64,000 nt of DNA, taken from Isoperla grammatica. Taxonomy: Eukaryota > Arthropoda > Insecta > Plecoptera > Perlodidae. Positions 1-11,310 of the stretch are shown in pieces. Below the pieces are notes generated by a model. That model saw nothing but the letters and a program-made list of their open reading frames with translations. It ran no database searches and had not been told where the DNA came from. Where the stretch lies: positions 23,073,686 to 23,137,685 of the forward strand of contig OX246738.1 in assembly GCA_945910005.1 (NCBI GenBank), written 5' to 3'. Position 1 is the stretch's first letter, and every line of letters starts with the position of its first letter. A program made the position numbers and the translations under genes.

Positions 1-728
1 GCATTGAGAAACATAAAAATGAGTAGACAAACAAGTAAAAACGTTTAAAACGTCTAAAACGTTTGGCCAACCAGTGGTCTTGATTTTGCAGCGTGAGTTG
101 AGAGACTTATTCACGCTGAGTGATCAAAACCACTAGTTAGCAAAACATATGGAACTATCTGAATTGTGTTCTTCAGAAAGGGCGTTATAGTCACACTTCG
201 AAACAAAATGAGTTATTTTTTGTTTATCTATATGCACACGCTCATTTTGGTACAGAAAGAATGCAAGTTCAGCTCTTTACTATGGTTAGTCTGATGAGAA
301 TGTTCCAGTGCATTGCAGGAAAGGTATATTATATAATATTGGGACATGTTTTGCATTTGCCCTGAAACTATGCTCAGTGTAATTATGCCCCCTCTGAAAT
401 ACCTGATTCATGTATTTGTTTGCCCACTCATGTTTATGTTTCTCAATGCGGCCTATCTACTTCTTCAGGCTGTCGTTCTTCTATACCTTTTCCCTCACTG
501 GAACAAGTTTATATTCTTGTTCCTATTTACAATTATCTCAGCAACTTTACACTCGATTCACGAATCCACTACATGTTCACATGTTTTTGTTACCTTTTTG
601 TTGGGACAGAAATGATATGTTAGGTAGCAGTCACATGTTTGTAGAGTATGTCTCTGAATAAGTGTATTATTTACTGTCAGTACTAAATGAGTTAGTCAGT
701 AACACTATGTTGACCTTGTTTTTTTCAG
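1..728. other. non-coding sequence upstream of ZF1 (probable intron end)
   Basis: No open reading frame here looks like a protein. The stretch is AT-rich and ends in a polypyrimidine tract and AG at 727-728, so it most likely is the 3' part of an intron. A short imperfect hairpin lies around 71-135, with agtggtcttgat-like and atcaaaaccact-like arms. Nothing identifies an upstream gene or promoter. Confidence 0.6.
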
Positions 729-2286
729 ATGTGAAGAAAAAAAAATGTATTCTCTTCCTTTGCTTAACTTACCATGGAAGAGAAAAGTTAAAGTGTCACA
801 AGGAGAACAAAATGTGGAAGGAAGTGGTGACACCATATGTGTTTTATGCAATAAAGATTGTGGGGATATGCCAAGTCTAAATGAGCATATTGTTACACAT
901 ATTGGTGGCATATCAACTATGGCTGCTAATTTCCCTGATAATGTGGATGATAAGAAGATTGAGTTACCTCTAGCCAATATTGCAAGCAAAACTATTGACC
1001 ACGATTATTCGATTAAAGATGCCGAGGAAGATGCAAGGGTTTCAAATACAAATGTAAAAGTGCGGCACATCAAGTGTTGGATAGATGATCCGAAAGTAAG
1101 TGAGAAATATTATTACTCGTGTACGCTGTGCGGTACCAAAAAGTTTACATTCAACAATTTATCTACACACATTAAACAAAAGTGCTTGCTCGCCGGATTT
1201 CTGGCAAACGAAAGTGACAACGGACAGGTTCCGAACAAGAAGCCTCGAAACGAAATCGTCCGGCTGTACGTGAGGACTCCCAAAGAGAAGAAAAGTGCCG
1301 AATTGAAGTGTGGGATGTGTGACAAAACATTCCTCTATCTAAGTACTCTAAACCTGCACATGAAAACTCACATGCCAAGACCCAGATTCCTGTGCATCAC
1401 GTGCGGCCGCTCGTACTATAACCGGTCGAATCTGTTGGAACACACGAAGACTCACACAGACGAGCCGGCCAGCTGCACGATCTGTGGCGTGACTTACCGT
1501 AACGCCATCATGCTGAAGACGCACATGATGTCACACACGGGGACACACCCTTACCAGTGTGATAGATGTGAAGAGGGGTTTCTATTTGAGACGGACCTCA
1601 AGAAGCATCTGAAGCACGAACACGACTACGTCCGCCGGGACTTCCAGTGTCCCACCTGCAAGAAGATGTTTACCTCAATGGTGCGGCTGTCACTGCACCG
1701 GAGTGCCTACTGTAAGGAACGCGGTAAGAGTCTCCCACCAGTGGTTCGAGCCCCGGCCAAGGCCACACGCACCACTTGGCTCTGTTCCGTTTGCGGTAAA
1801 TCGTTTGGATCTAGACCTTCTATGGTGGTCCACGAAAGGTCCGTCCATGCTGGGGAGGTGAAACAGCAGACGTGCACGATCTGCAATAAGGTGTTTCCTT
1901 ACCGTGATCAGTTCAGGCGTCACCTGAAATGGCACCAAGGAACAGAGAAGCTCACTTGTCACGTGTGTGGCTGGCTCTGTGCTCCTGGCGCTTCGATGCG
2001 GGGACACATGATGAGTCATTCCGATCACCGACCGTTCGTGTGCCAGTGTGGGTCGTCTTTCAAACGCTCGAGTCATCTTCGAGTTCATAAGAAGTCTGTA
2101 CATAATATGAAGATGCCGGCACAGTGTGATAGACCAAGACATTTTTCATGTTACATTTGTGGTGAGACCTTTGAAGGAAGGAAAGAGCAAAAGAACCACA
2201 CAGATCTTCACCATCCATCAGAGGAACTTACTTCTACGGAGCAAAGCTTGGAATCTAATGAGCTGAAACAGTTAGAAGAAAACTGA
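729..2286 (+). CDS. ZF1: C2H2 zinc-finger protein, terminal coding exon
   Basis: This exon encodes the C-terminal 518 residues of a probable nuclear DNA-binding protein. It follows a T-rich tract and CAG at 726-728. One base (729) completes a split codon, then TGT opens the frame, so the intron is phase 2. An in-frame ATG at 745 is possible but need not be the start. Domains in order from that ATG: a C2H2 finger near residue 32, an HIK-preceded C2HC motif (Cys near 126, with Cys as last ligand), then about ten further fingers to near residue 490. These include the MLKTHMM finger shared with the other exons. One finger ends in Cys (HRSAYC) and one has a shortened CQC knuckle after RPFV. The terminal CGRAFxQSGDRNKH finger found in most paralogues is missing, and the tail is Glu-rich. 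The middle of the exon looks richer in G+C than its neighbours. Family membership is clear; target genes are unknown. Confidence 0.9.
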
Positions 2287-2824
2287 GCATTTTCTCTTCA
2301 ACCAGAAGTTTACATGAGCTATTTCAATTTCGTTTCAAATACATTATTCCTGCAGCAGTAAAACATATAATGTCTGTCTTCTAAGTTCTCGATTTTCTCT
2401 AGTTTTGTAGTTAAACTCGTCATTTTGAGAATAGTCCACATAATCTGGCTACTGCTTTTTAACAAAGGGCTCGGTTGAATAGGCAGACCCTGTGACTGTG
2501 TTTGTCTGCAAGCCATTCGATAATTTTGTTCTTCTCTCTTTTTTTTATCAAGAATCAGATCACCTGCATATTTAAAAAAATGTTGTTCTAGACATGTTTG
2601 TATTTATGTTAATATTTAATAGTAATATCAATACATATTTCATTTGAATGTTGTGGGGGAAAAATGAATTTGTAAGTAATTTAGGTCACTACCCACATAT
2701 GTTTGTTGATTTAACTGTAACAAAGTGGCACCCTAATTTTAATGTAGAATGTCAAACTCTTCTCATGAATATATAACTTAAGTTTCTTATTTCTAATTGA
2801 TCATGTTTAAAAAATATATCCCTG

Positions 2825-2830
2825 AATAAA
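2825..2830 (+). terminator. candidate poly(A) signal of ZF1
   Basis: AATAAA about 540 bases after the ZF1 stop, in AT-rich sequence. It is the first canonical hexamer I see after the stop. Only cDNA ends would prove use. Confidence 0.45.
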
Positions 2831-3945
2831 AAAATCTGCTCATTGTCGATAATCCAGAAATAAGTTTGTTCGGCGGATTTCATTATTACTTTAAAATGAG
2901 TGAATTAGTGAATCTCTTAATTAATGAATTGCAACTCAATGTAAATCAAGCCTAAACCTCCTCTTGCTCATTTAACTCTCAATCATGAGCAAACTGAATT
3001 CAAACTAACCCCATGTCAACAACTCATCCATTTATCTCTTACCCATGAGTAAATATAACTCAGTGGCTGACCCACATTGACCCCTCAGCCACAATTAAAT
3101 CCAAATGTAGCCCAATCATCAAGTCAAATATTTTACAACTGCCCAGGTCAATAAAATATACTGAATTAATTTTTTTATTTTGTAAGCAAGTACCATATTA
3201 GATGAACTGGAAACCCTTACTTGCAGAAAAAAATGTCCTTTACTAAAGCAAAAGGTACTTCCCTTCATTTTAGATTTAGATTTCTTACTGTAGTATAAAA
3301 ACTCACCTTCTGAAACATGCTTAGTTCAAATTTATTGTTTACTAACTTTCTTTTTGTGTAGAATGTATATTGGTGTAGTTCCCATATGTATACGGTGCAA
3401 AGACAGGGCATGTTTTCAAATTGGTGATAAATACATCAAAAGTATGTTACTGAGTATATCCATGGTAAAACTTGTTACTGGAATTGGTGCCAACTAAGAA
3501 TACTTTTAGAGCTAGGGCCTAATACAAATATAGCAATGTGGCTGAACTCAGGCAGATTTCTTTAAAAAACAAACACATAAACATTACTTCAAAGAAAGTA
3601 GATAACATTGACATTTGATAGTTTTAAATAGTAACAATAATAGTAGTAGTAATTGAGAAGTTAAGCTATGCACATGGAAATAACATTATGTTCAGATAAT
3701 ATGTAAACACCAGTTATGACCAAGTTTTGTATACAGTATCATACAACTAATAAAATAAAGTAGTAGTATAAAGTGTTTCTGAGTTTACTTTATTTCAACT
3801 TGCATGGAACAATATATTTTTATTAAATTCTGTAGAGCTTCATTGGCTAATATATAATTATTAATATATAACTAATTAATTATTGCTATTACTTTGCTGT
3901 CACTGTGCTGCCAAGTAGATGGTATATTAAATAGGAAACAGAACT

Positions 3946-4013
3946 GTTATTAAAAACAAGTAGTTGAACAACAGAACAGCGCACTGTCCAACTACTGAGT
4001 TGTTTTTAATAAC
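3946..4013. repeat. inverted repeat / hairpin
   Basis: GTTATTAAAAACAAGTAGTTG pairs with its complement ending at 4013, interrupted by a four-base bulge (ctga side). The loop is about 17 bases. It could be a MITE remnant or a chance foldback; nothing shows it is expressed. Confidence 0.5.
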
Positions 4014-4800
4014 AAGTATATACTATAGTGTATTTGTACTATGTAGTACAGAACTAGAGTCTTCCCTAATGTTACTCTGCAGCCACACTCACTTCAATAT
4101 GTATATTGCAAAATGAAAAATAGCATGACTTTTACTTGTTTAGTTTTTGTAACATTTTTACTTATTGAATTACATTTCATTTGGCGTGGCAATACCAGAC
4201 ATCCAAATTGAATTTATGATTATATACATACTTGCTACTGATACTTAAGCACCTGTGGAATTCTTGGTAGATTTTGCAGTGGTTTCTTTACAAAGAAAAC
4301 AATTAACCATTTGAAAACAACATGTTTCTCATAGTGTATGTATGGTACTACATATTTAATTGTAGGGAATTCATTTTGTTTAGTTGAAATATTTTTAAAG
4401 TATTTTTAAGTTACAGTATATTATTTTATAAACACACAAGCTATTAGATTGTCAGGCACTTCTGGAATGTCTCACGACGACATTTTAAAACTTGTATACT
4501 GTATAACATTTTTAGTAAGTGGCAGGCAATAATGCAAATAGTCATGGTTAACAATTGGGCATTTCTTGCAGTGAGGATGATTATTCTGAATTGGAAGTTT
4601 AACACAAAAAAACTTCATAATATATTTAAACAGTCCAGAAGGAAGTCTCTCAAATAAGATCAATAATAAATTATAACATACTTTTGACATATAACATATT
4701 ATATGAAAGAGTTAATTTAATGAATGAATGAATTTAATATTTATTCAAATACCACTGAAAAAAAATTTTCAATTCTTATTGGAATTGTCTTTAATTTTAT

Positions 4801-4941
4801 GCATGCCCCACATACTATACTACTGAACTACTCATCATACAAGTCAATTGCACACAATACTATATGATTGTGTGCATGCCCCACATGCTATACTACTGAA
4901 CTACTCATCATACAATTGCACACAATAATATATGATTGTGT
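4801..4941. repeat. 73-bp tandem duplication, two copies
   Basis: Copy one (4801-4873) starts gcatgccccacatactata. Copy two (4874-4941) is the same with one substitution near the start and a five-base deletion (agtca region). Each copy ends in an ATATGATTGTGTG block that also pairs with the internal CACACAAT, so each unit contains a small foldback. Confidence 0.8.
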
Positions 4942-5230
4942 GCATTCTTTTTATTTTTTATCATATTGTAATTCATTTAGGGTACCTACTGTATAATTAT
5001 ACTCATTCAAGATTTAGCCTGTCTGCCCTCTAGTGAGTCAACCTTTCAGTAAACATCTTCAGTCTACGTCTTCATTCTTCCTTAAGATAGAGGTAAGCAT
5101 TAGCAAAGTCAGTGGACAAATGAGATCTAGGTAATGTTTTCATACTCATGTTTCTGTACCTTGTGCTAGGTAAAATGCTGTTTGTTTACCCGGGCAAGGC
5201 CAAAGCAATAACCTTTCATGTTAGGCTATA

Positions 5231-5251
5231 GTAAGTAAGTAAGTAAGTAAG
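5231..5251. repeat. (GTAA)n microsatellite
   Basis: Five GTAA units in a row followed by a degenerate one. Simple repeat without other signal. Confidence 0.85.
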
Positions 5252-6207
5252 TTAGTTATTAACTTATTGCTCAGTCAATGAACGAAGTCACTCGGGGTAG
5301 TTACAACCCTTATTAGTGGCTGGGACGTACTAGCAAACATAGTTTGGGTTTCTCTGGCTATCATAATTCACTACGTATTACCCTTATACTGTACCATTCA
5401 TTATCTGAACATCATATTCCTACATATGTAAATAGAAACTTGCCCCAACACCCAACAGAAAACAACCTTGAGGGGCTTCCTAATGTGCATAAAGAGGCAC
5501 TACAGCACTCGTAAGCAGCAAATCTTCCAAAAGTACACATTTTACAATTTAGAAATTGACATAATCAGTTACACGTCTAGAGTAAATTTATACAGACAAT
5601 CTTGATAATATATAGCCTATAGGCTTTATATTTGTGTGTTATATGCCAGTACCTATTTAAGTGATTTCTTCTGAAATTTGGTTGAGTAGTCTTCAAGGGA
5701 AAAAATGTTAAAAATATTCCAGTCATTAATCATTTATATAATTTATATGTACTTTATGTCATCAGTTATTATGTAATTATGTAATTACATCTATGAATTG
5801 TAGAATTTCACTACCTATAGTCACAATACCTCTGGCCTCTGGTGTCCTCTTGTGCCATACATACATGAGGTTGCTGACTCATCCTGTTACAGTGGAAGTG
5901 GAAATTGAAATACAGTACTAATATCGCAAATAAAAAATAAATTCACATTTAGAGTCTACCCACTCAGTAACTAAACTGATTTGCAGTGGGGGACTTAAAT
6001 TTAAAGTGACTAAACCAACCCTGTAGGCTTGTGTGCTTCACATCATTCGTCTTCCAATGACTGAGAGAGAAATAATATGCCCCTAGTATGTAACTGATGT
6101 ATGTATGCATGTTGGACGTTAACTTCACCATGTTGTTAGAGAGTACTGCATGAACTTCCTTTCATAGCACGTTGAGATCCTAACCTTTTCTATGGGTTTC
6201 TTTACAG

Positions 6208-8524
6208 GTGCAAAGAAGACCTTTCCCAGATGTTTGAGCAAATTTATGGAAGAGAGTCAAACAGCAGTACTGTAGGTGACCACCCCATTTTGCCACCCAA
6301 AGAAGCTAATTCAATTGAGCAGGCTCCATTACCTGTAGAGACTAATGTTCCACCGTGGATGGAACTTCATGAAACAGATAACAGGCAAAATAAGTTTTGC
6401 ATGCTGTGTTCTGCAGCAAATATGACTTTGTCAGAGCTTAAGGATCACCTCAATTCACATGTAACTGAAGACCCTCTTACTGATTGCAACAATTCCTCAG
6501 AAAACATTATTTATCCAAAGTTCAGTACGTTCAAGCACATTACATGGCGTCAAAAGGCAATAGGAAGTTCTGCCAAAGTTTATTCGTGTGCCATGTGTGG
6601 TCAGTACACCATATATCTAAGTGATGTAGCCTGGCATGTAAACAAAGAATGTTGCCAAGCAACAAACTCTACTGATGTAGTTAATAAACATCCTACGGAT
6701 TATATTAAATGCGACGAGTGCCACAAAAAATACTCTGATCACAGCGAGTATGTCAGACATTTGCGGATGCACGCTTCCAAAAGAAAGAAAAACATCCAGC
6801 TCTCTGATCTCGATTCTGGATGTGACGGAGACATCAAACTTACTTGCAAGATTTGTTTTAAGACAAACAACGATCCTAAGGTTTATGAAAAACACATGAA
6901 GACCCATGAAAAACTGTTGGATTACAAATTCATCTGCGTGACTTGTGGCAAAACCTACTTGATGCTGTCTTCTTTAAAAACACACATGGTGTGCCATGCC
7001 GTGGAGCCGGTAGTGTGCAACTGTTGTGACAAAGTTTTCAAAAATGAAGTGATGCTTAAAACACATATGATGCTTCACACAAAGGAACATCCTTTTCCAT
7101 GTCACATATGTGGCAATAGATTTGTTCTTGGAACAACACTTGCAGAGCACATAAGGCAGGTACACAAGGGGAAAGAAACAAACTTCCCATGCAAGTACTG
7201 TGGCAAAGTTCTGACTTCCAATCTGAGGCTGAAAATCCACCTAGATGGGCATGTCAACAAAGCTCCTCGACAACCAGCCACCCATCTCTGTTCCACGTGT
7301 GGGAAGTGCTTTAGTTGGAAGTCTAATCTAACAACCCATGAGAAACTGGTTCATCGCAAGGATTCGAGAGTCCACGTGTGTTCGGTTTGTGGTAAGATTT
7401 TTAAGACTGCGACTGCACACCGTTATCATACGGCAAACCACGAAGGAGTTGAAAAGTACATCTGCGACGTGTGTGGCTTCGGCTTCTGCACTCCAAGAAA
7501 TTTAAGAGTTCACAAGTTTTGCCATTCGGATTCACGGCCATTTGCATGCAAGTTTTGCAGTTCAACTTTTAAGCATCATAGAAACTTGCAACACCATCGC
7601 AAGACAGTCCATGGTATTAACCCTAAGGGAGAAAATGCTAAGACAAGGTACCCATGCAGTATATGCAATAAAAAGTTTGCTTCTCTAGAATTCCAAATGG
7701 ACCATATGCGCATTCATAACAACGAGCAACCTTTCCAGTGCAAAGTGTGTGGTAAGAAATTTACTCACTACCAAGGTCTTTTCAAGCACTTGCGTACCGG
7801 TCACATGCCAGTGCCCACAGATCAAGAGGAAGCAATCGATCTCGGAAAGCTGTTTCAGTGTCCCGTGTGTGGGGAATGTTTGGAAAGTAAATCTATTCTT
7901 GGGGAGCATAAAAGAACGGTACATGGTCAGAGTGAAGATGACACAACTCTTCAATCCAGGCAGGTACGGGAACCTATCGAATGTAAACATTGTGGCAAAA
8001 AATTTGCGAGTAGCAAAAGCTTCCTTGAGCATGTTAAAACGGTTCATAGTATTACGGGAGAGTACGTTTTTGCTTGCAAACATCCTGGATGCAGCAAGAG
8101 TTACAAGAACCTCGTTGGTTTACGGCAACACGAATATAAACAACACAGTGGCATGGAACGAAAAATGTATCCTTGCCAAATATGCCAAAAAAAGTTCACC
8201 ACGAAGATTGGCCGAGATTTTCACATTGACATCCACACCGGGAGAAGAGCTTTCACATGTGAGCTCTGCGGCAAGTCTTTTCGTCTGAAGTCGAGCCTCG
8301 TGGAGCACGCTCTGACTCACACAAACTTGATGCCTGTGACTTGTGACGTGTGCAACAAACACTTCCGCAAACGCTCACATCTTATTACACACATGCGCAC
8401 CCATACCGGTGAAAAACCGTATGCGTGTGATGTGTGTGGGCGTGCGTTTGCACAAGCTGGTGACCGTAACAAACACAGAATTAATATGCACAAATATTTG
8501 CAAGAAGCAAGTGGCAGTGTTTAG
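6208..8524 (+). CDS. ZF2: 21-finger C2H2 zinc-finger protein, terminal exon
   Basis: The exon starts after tttacag (AG at 6206-6207) with one base completing a split codon, then TGC AAA GAA, so the intron is phase 2. In-frame ATG codons follow at 6230, but the frame is open from the acceptor, giving 771 residues. Counting from that ATG: a C2H2 finger at residue 57, the C2HC block with the HIT motif upstream (Cys 120 and on), then a continuous array of about 19 fingers to residue ~750. One finger has a wide C-x4-C knuckle (CKHPGC). The array contains the MLKTHMM finger, the VHGINPKG finger and a last CGRAFAQAGDRNKH finger. The only canonical TGEKPY linker joins the last two fingers; most other linkers are non-canonical. 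Probably a nuclear DNA-binding regulator. It is followed by an unusual repeat-rich 3' UTR. Confidence 0.93.
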
Positions 8525-8674
8525 CCATACTGTACATTAATGTGTTGTGATAAGTTTGAGATGTTGATTTTGTTTTTCTTTGTTGTTTTTCCAATGGAAT
8601 GTTTTGCTCTAGCATGTCATTGTAGTTTGTTCTGTTTGGATAATGGTTACTTGGGAAAAATTTTCGGTCTCATG

Positions 8675-9090
8675 GCAATTATGTGTCACGGATACCTCTG
8701 TCAAAATAATTATATGTCACGGCCCATACTGCTTTTATGTGTCACGGCATTTATGTGTCACGGCTATTATGTGTCAAGACCCATACTGTAAGGGTCTTGA
8801 GACAGAATTTGAAAAGTTATGTGTCACGACCAATACAATATGGGTCGTGACACAAAAATTTCCGGTCTCATGGCAATTATGTGTCACGGATACCTCTGTC
8901 AAAATAATATATGTCACGGCACATACTGCTTTTATGTGTCACGGCTATTATGTGTCAAGACCCGTACTGTTTGAGAACTTTAACAAATTTATTTTTATGT
9001 GTCACGACCCATCCGGAAACACTTATAAAATTGTTGGCACGATTTTATGTGTCACGGCTATTATGTTTCACGGCATTTATGTGTCAAGGC
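8675..9090. repeat. array of TTATGTGTCACGG-type words in the ZF2 3' UTR
   Basis: About 15 direct and at least one inverted occurrence of tATGTGTCACGG or close variants (CAAGACC, CACGACC) lie within 416 bases. A longer unit starting at the shared cggtctcatggcaatta words is duplicated (about 8665-8790 and 8867-8970). Two segments fold on themselves: aagaccc...gggtctt near 8772-8800, and GTGTCACGACC...GGGTCGTGACAC at 8821-8853. Spurious reading frames cross it but are repeat artefacts. It lies before the likely poly(A) signal, so it is probably transcribed. Confidence 0.8.
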
Positions 9091-9257
9091 CCCGACTCTG
9101 ATATTATTTGCTGTAAATGCATTCAACCTGATTTTGGAAAACATTCCTTTTCTTCTGAGAATTCATATGATTGTATGTCTATTCTCTTAATTTCCTTACA
9201 TGATCAGTGTTCATTAGTTGTGTTATTTATTAGATGAATAATGGATGTATGTAAATG

Positions 9258-9263
9258 AATAAA
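9258..9263 (+). terminator. candidate poly(A) signal of ZF2
   Basis: AATAAA about 735 bases after the stop, just beyond the GTGTCACGG array. Confidence 0.45.
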
Positions 9264-9701
9264 ACAATATTAATACTTGATTTATAGTCTGGTCTGGTAC
9301 TGTTCCAATCGTGTTCCATGTTTACATTTAGTGTACATAATTGTTGGTTGATATTAGTTGAGGCTCTTTTTTGCAGGCACATAATCTGGCAATGCCACAT
9401 AGTGGAACATCATTCTGGGTATTTATTTCTTATACAGCACTGGGTCTCCGTATTTAATTTATGCATTTAAGTTTAATTAATTTAAAGTCTTCTAAAACAA
9501 GTGTAGACCATTAGTGGCTTATTCGTGTAGGTGCACTTTAATCAGTTTTATAATGACTAGTGTTACAATATGATAAAATAATGGATCCTGATACGAAATA
9601 GACAACGGAGGTGGCTCATTGCTACTGCATATGATTATAGGTACAGCATTTAATTCTCACTTCAATGGAAATCAGTTTTCTGTTTGATGAGCAAAGTTCA
9701 A

Positions 9702-9760
9702 TGTACAGCCGTTGAGTGAGAAATATTTCTCACTCTATATTTCTCACTCAACGGTACAGC
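9702..9760. mobile_element. palindromic micro-insertion (43 bp) with near-perfect 8-bp duplication
   Basis: The core 9710-9752 starts CGTTGAGTGAGAAATAT and ends with ATATTTCTCACTCAAC, its complement. It is flanked by TGTACAGC on the left and GGTACAGC on the right (7 of 8 identical). A sister insertion with the same ends lies at 20839-20870. It may be an internally deleted hAT-type element. Confidence 0.6.
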
Positions 9761-9790
9761 TCACTGGTTTTCACTTACGTGCACACACAC

Positions 9791-9897
9791 TCATTGCTAT
9801 GGTAGTTACGATACTTAGAAGAGCGGGATATAGAGAAAGTTCATTGCTATGGTAGCTTCTATACTTAGAAGGGGGGGGGTATGGATATAGAGAAAGT
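9791..9897. repeat. imperfect tandem duplication, 50 and 57 bp
   Basis: Both copies run tcattgctatggtag ... atacttagaag ... gatatagagaaagt. The second has an expanded run of G and a short insertion (tatg). Confidence 0.8.
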
Positions 9898-10232
9898 ACA
9901 TCTACTGCCAACAATTAACCCTAGCTCTGAACTATATCAAAGATGACAGCTACTTGAATGCATGCTATCAGTTGAAACCATACACTAACATGTGACGGAT
10001 CATGAATTAATATTTATTAGCATCCTTATGACTTTTGTTCGTTTTGACCCCGAGGTACAGAAATCCCAGGGTAGTTTTACGTGTCGTAACAGGTATCATT
10101 AAGCATCATATATCATAGCCATCATGTATCATAGCAATCATTAAGTTCAAGTGTCTGTTGTTATTGAAAACCTTGCACAGGAGGTTTGTAATCGACACAA
10201 AGGTACAGAACAAACCACAACAATGATGACAC

Positions 10233-10385
10233 TAAGGTCCTGTCTTACAATGTCCCAATAACTACTTATTTGTCGAGTAGCATGTTTTCTCCATGGCAAC
10301 CACCAATCAAAACTCTTGAAATCCTCCAAATAGCTTAATTGCTACAAATAACTTTCTTATTAGGAGATTGTAAGACCGGCCCTAA
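10233..10385. mobile_element. PIF/Harbinger-like MITE with TAA duplication
   Basis: The 147-bp element 10236-10382 has imperfect terminal inverted repeats: GGTCCTGTCTTACAATGTCC at the left, and GGGCCGGTCTTACAATCTCC as the complement of the right end. TAA lies on both sides (10233-10235 and 10383-10385). A 3-bp TWA duplication and GG-starting termini are typical of PIF/Harbinger MITEs. No transposase is encoded. Confidence 0.65.
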
Positions 10386-11310
10386 AATACGTAACAAACA
10401 TTTTGTATTTGTTCTACTTTGCAACATTCGAAAGTTTCTTTATTTCTGGATTTAATCCTATTACAGGTGTTTTGCATTTTTTATTTTTGTTGTTTGTTTC
10501 TGTTGCACAGTGATCAGCAATATTTCTTGTACATTTTTCAATCAGTCCTATCACTGAATTAGAACATGGTATTACTAAATAAGAAAACCTTGATGTTTTA
10601 TAGTAATGCAAGAGACTTTTTTTTTGCTGCCACCCACATGATTTGGGATATTTTTCTAAGCAAATGTCACATTTTTAGGCTACTCTCACTACATAAATGT
10701 AAAGTTTGAATTATTTTTATTACATTTTAACATGGTAATTACATAATGAACTTTGACTTGAAAAAATTTGGTTGCCTCCTCAGAGGCAATTTCCACCGTG
10801 TTGTTTTATATTAGAGATTGTAATGTTTATCTTTTATTTGTTGGGTTACCAATTTCAAACTGTTGCTGTAGAGCTGTATTTGTATTTGAGTAGAGTAAGG
10901 TTTTATTTCCATTTGTAGACAGTAGTACATTTCATTACATAGCTGTAACAATATTGACCCATTGAATCATTGAATCATAGAGATTTTTGTGATAAGGGTA
11001 TTTGGAAATTTGGCTCCCATGTCAGTAAGACATGTTGTTAGTACAATGTAGCTTACGACTAAGAATAGGACAATATAAATATAACATAAAAGTATATCAT
11101 TCCCAGGTAAGTTAGACTCGATGATAGTCAATACAGGGCTTATAGTAACTAATAATTAAATGAATTTGAATTATATGAATTTACATAATATTGTCAGAAC
11201 ATACATGTTCAGAACAGAACATACAAAAGTAAGTTACATATTATTAATTACACATAGAATTAAATTAATTTACTTTACTGTACAATACTGGTTGTCACCA
11301 AGGGCTAGAA

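Larger units (their letters stand above)
2287..6208. other. gap ZF1-ZF2: 3' UTR and non-coding DNA
   Basis: The first part is the probable ZF1 3' UTR. The rest is AT-rich with no convincing exon. It holds a hairpin at 3946-4013, a tandem duplication at 4801-4941, a GTAA microsatellite near 5231 and the polypyrimidine tract of the ZF2 acceptor. A gagGTAAGC string near 5090 resembles a donor site but follows no plausible coding sequence. Confidence 0.6.

Noticed and set aside
5085..5100. Donor-like gagGTAAGC upstream of ZF2 as a 5' exon end
   Set aside because: No open frame with a start codon precedes it, and the implied exon has no coding character.
7749..8288. 179-codon frame inside ZF2
   Set aside because: Alternative-frame shadow of the finger array, which is itself in the other frame with conserved C2H2 spacing.
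8540..9237. Overlapping Cys/His-rich frames downstream of ZF2
   Set aside because: They follow the GTGTCACGG repeat words and do not match the spacing of zinc fingers.
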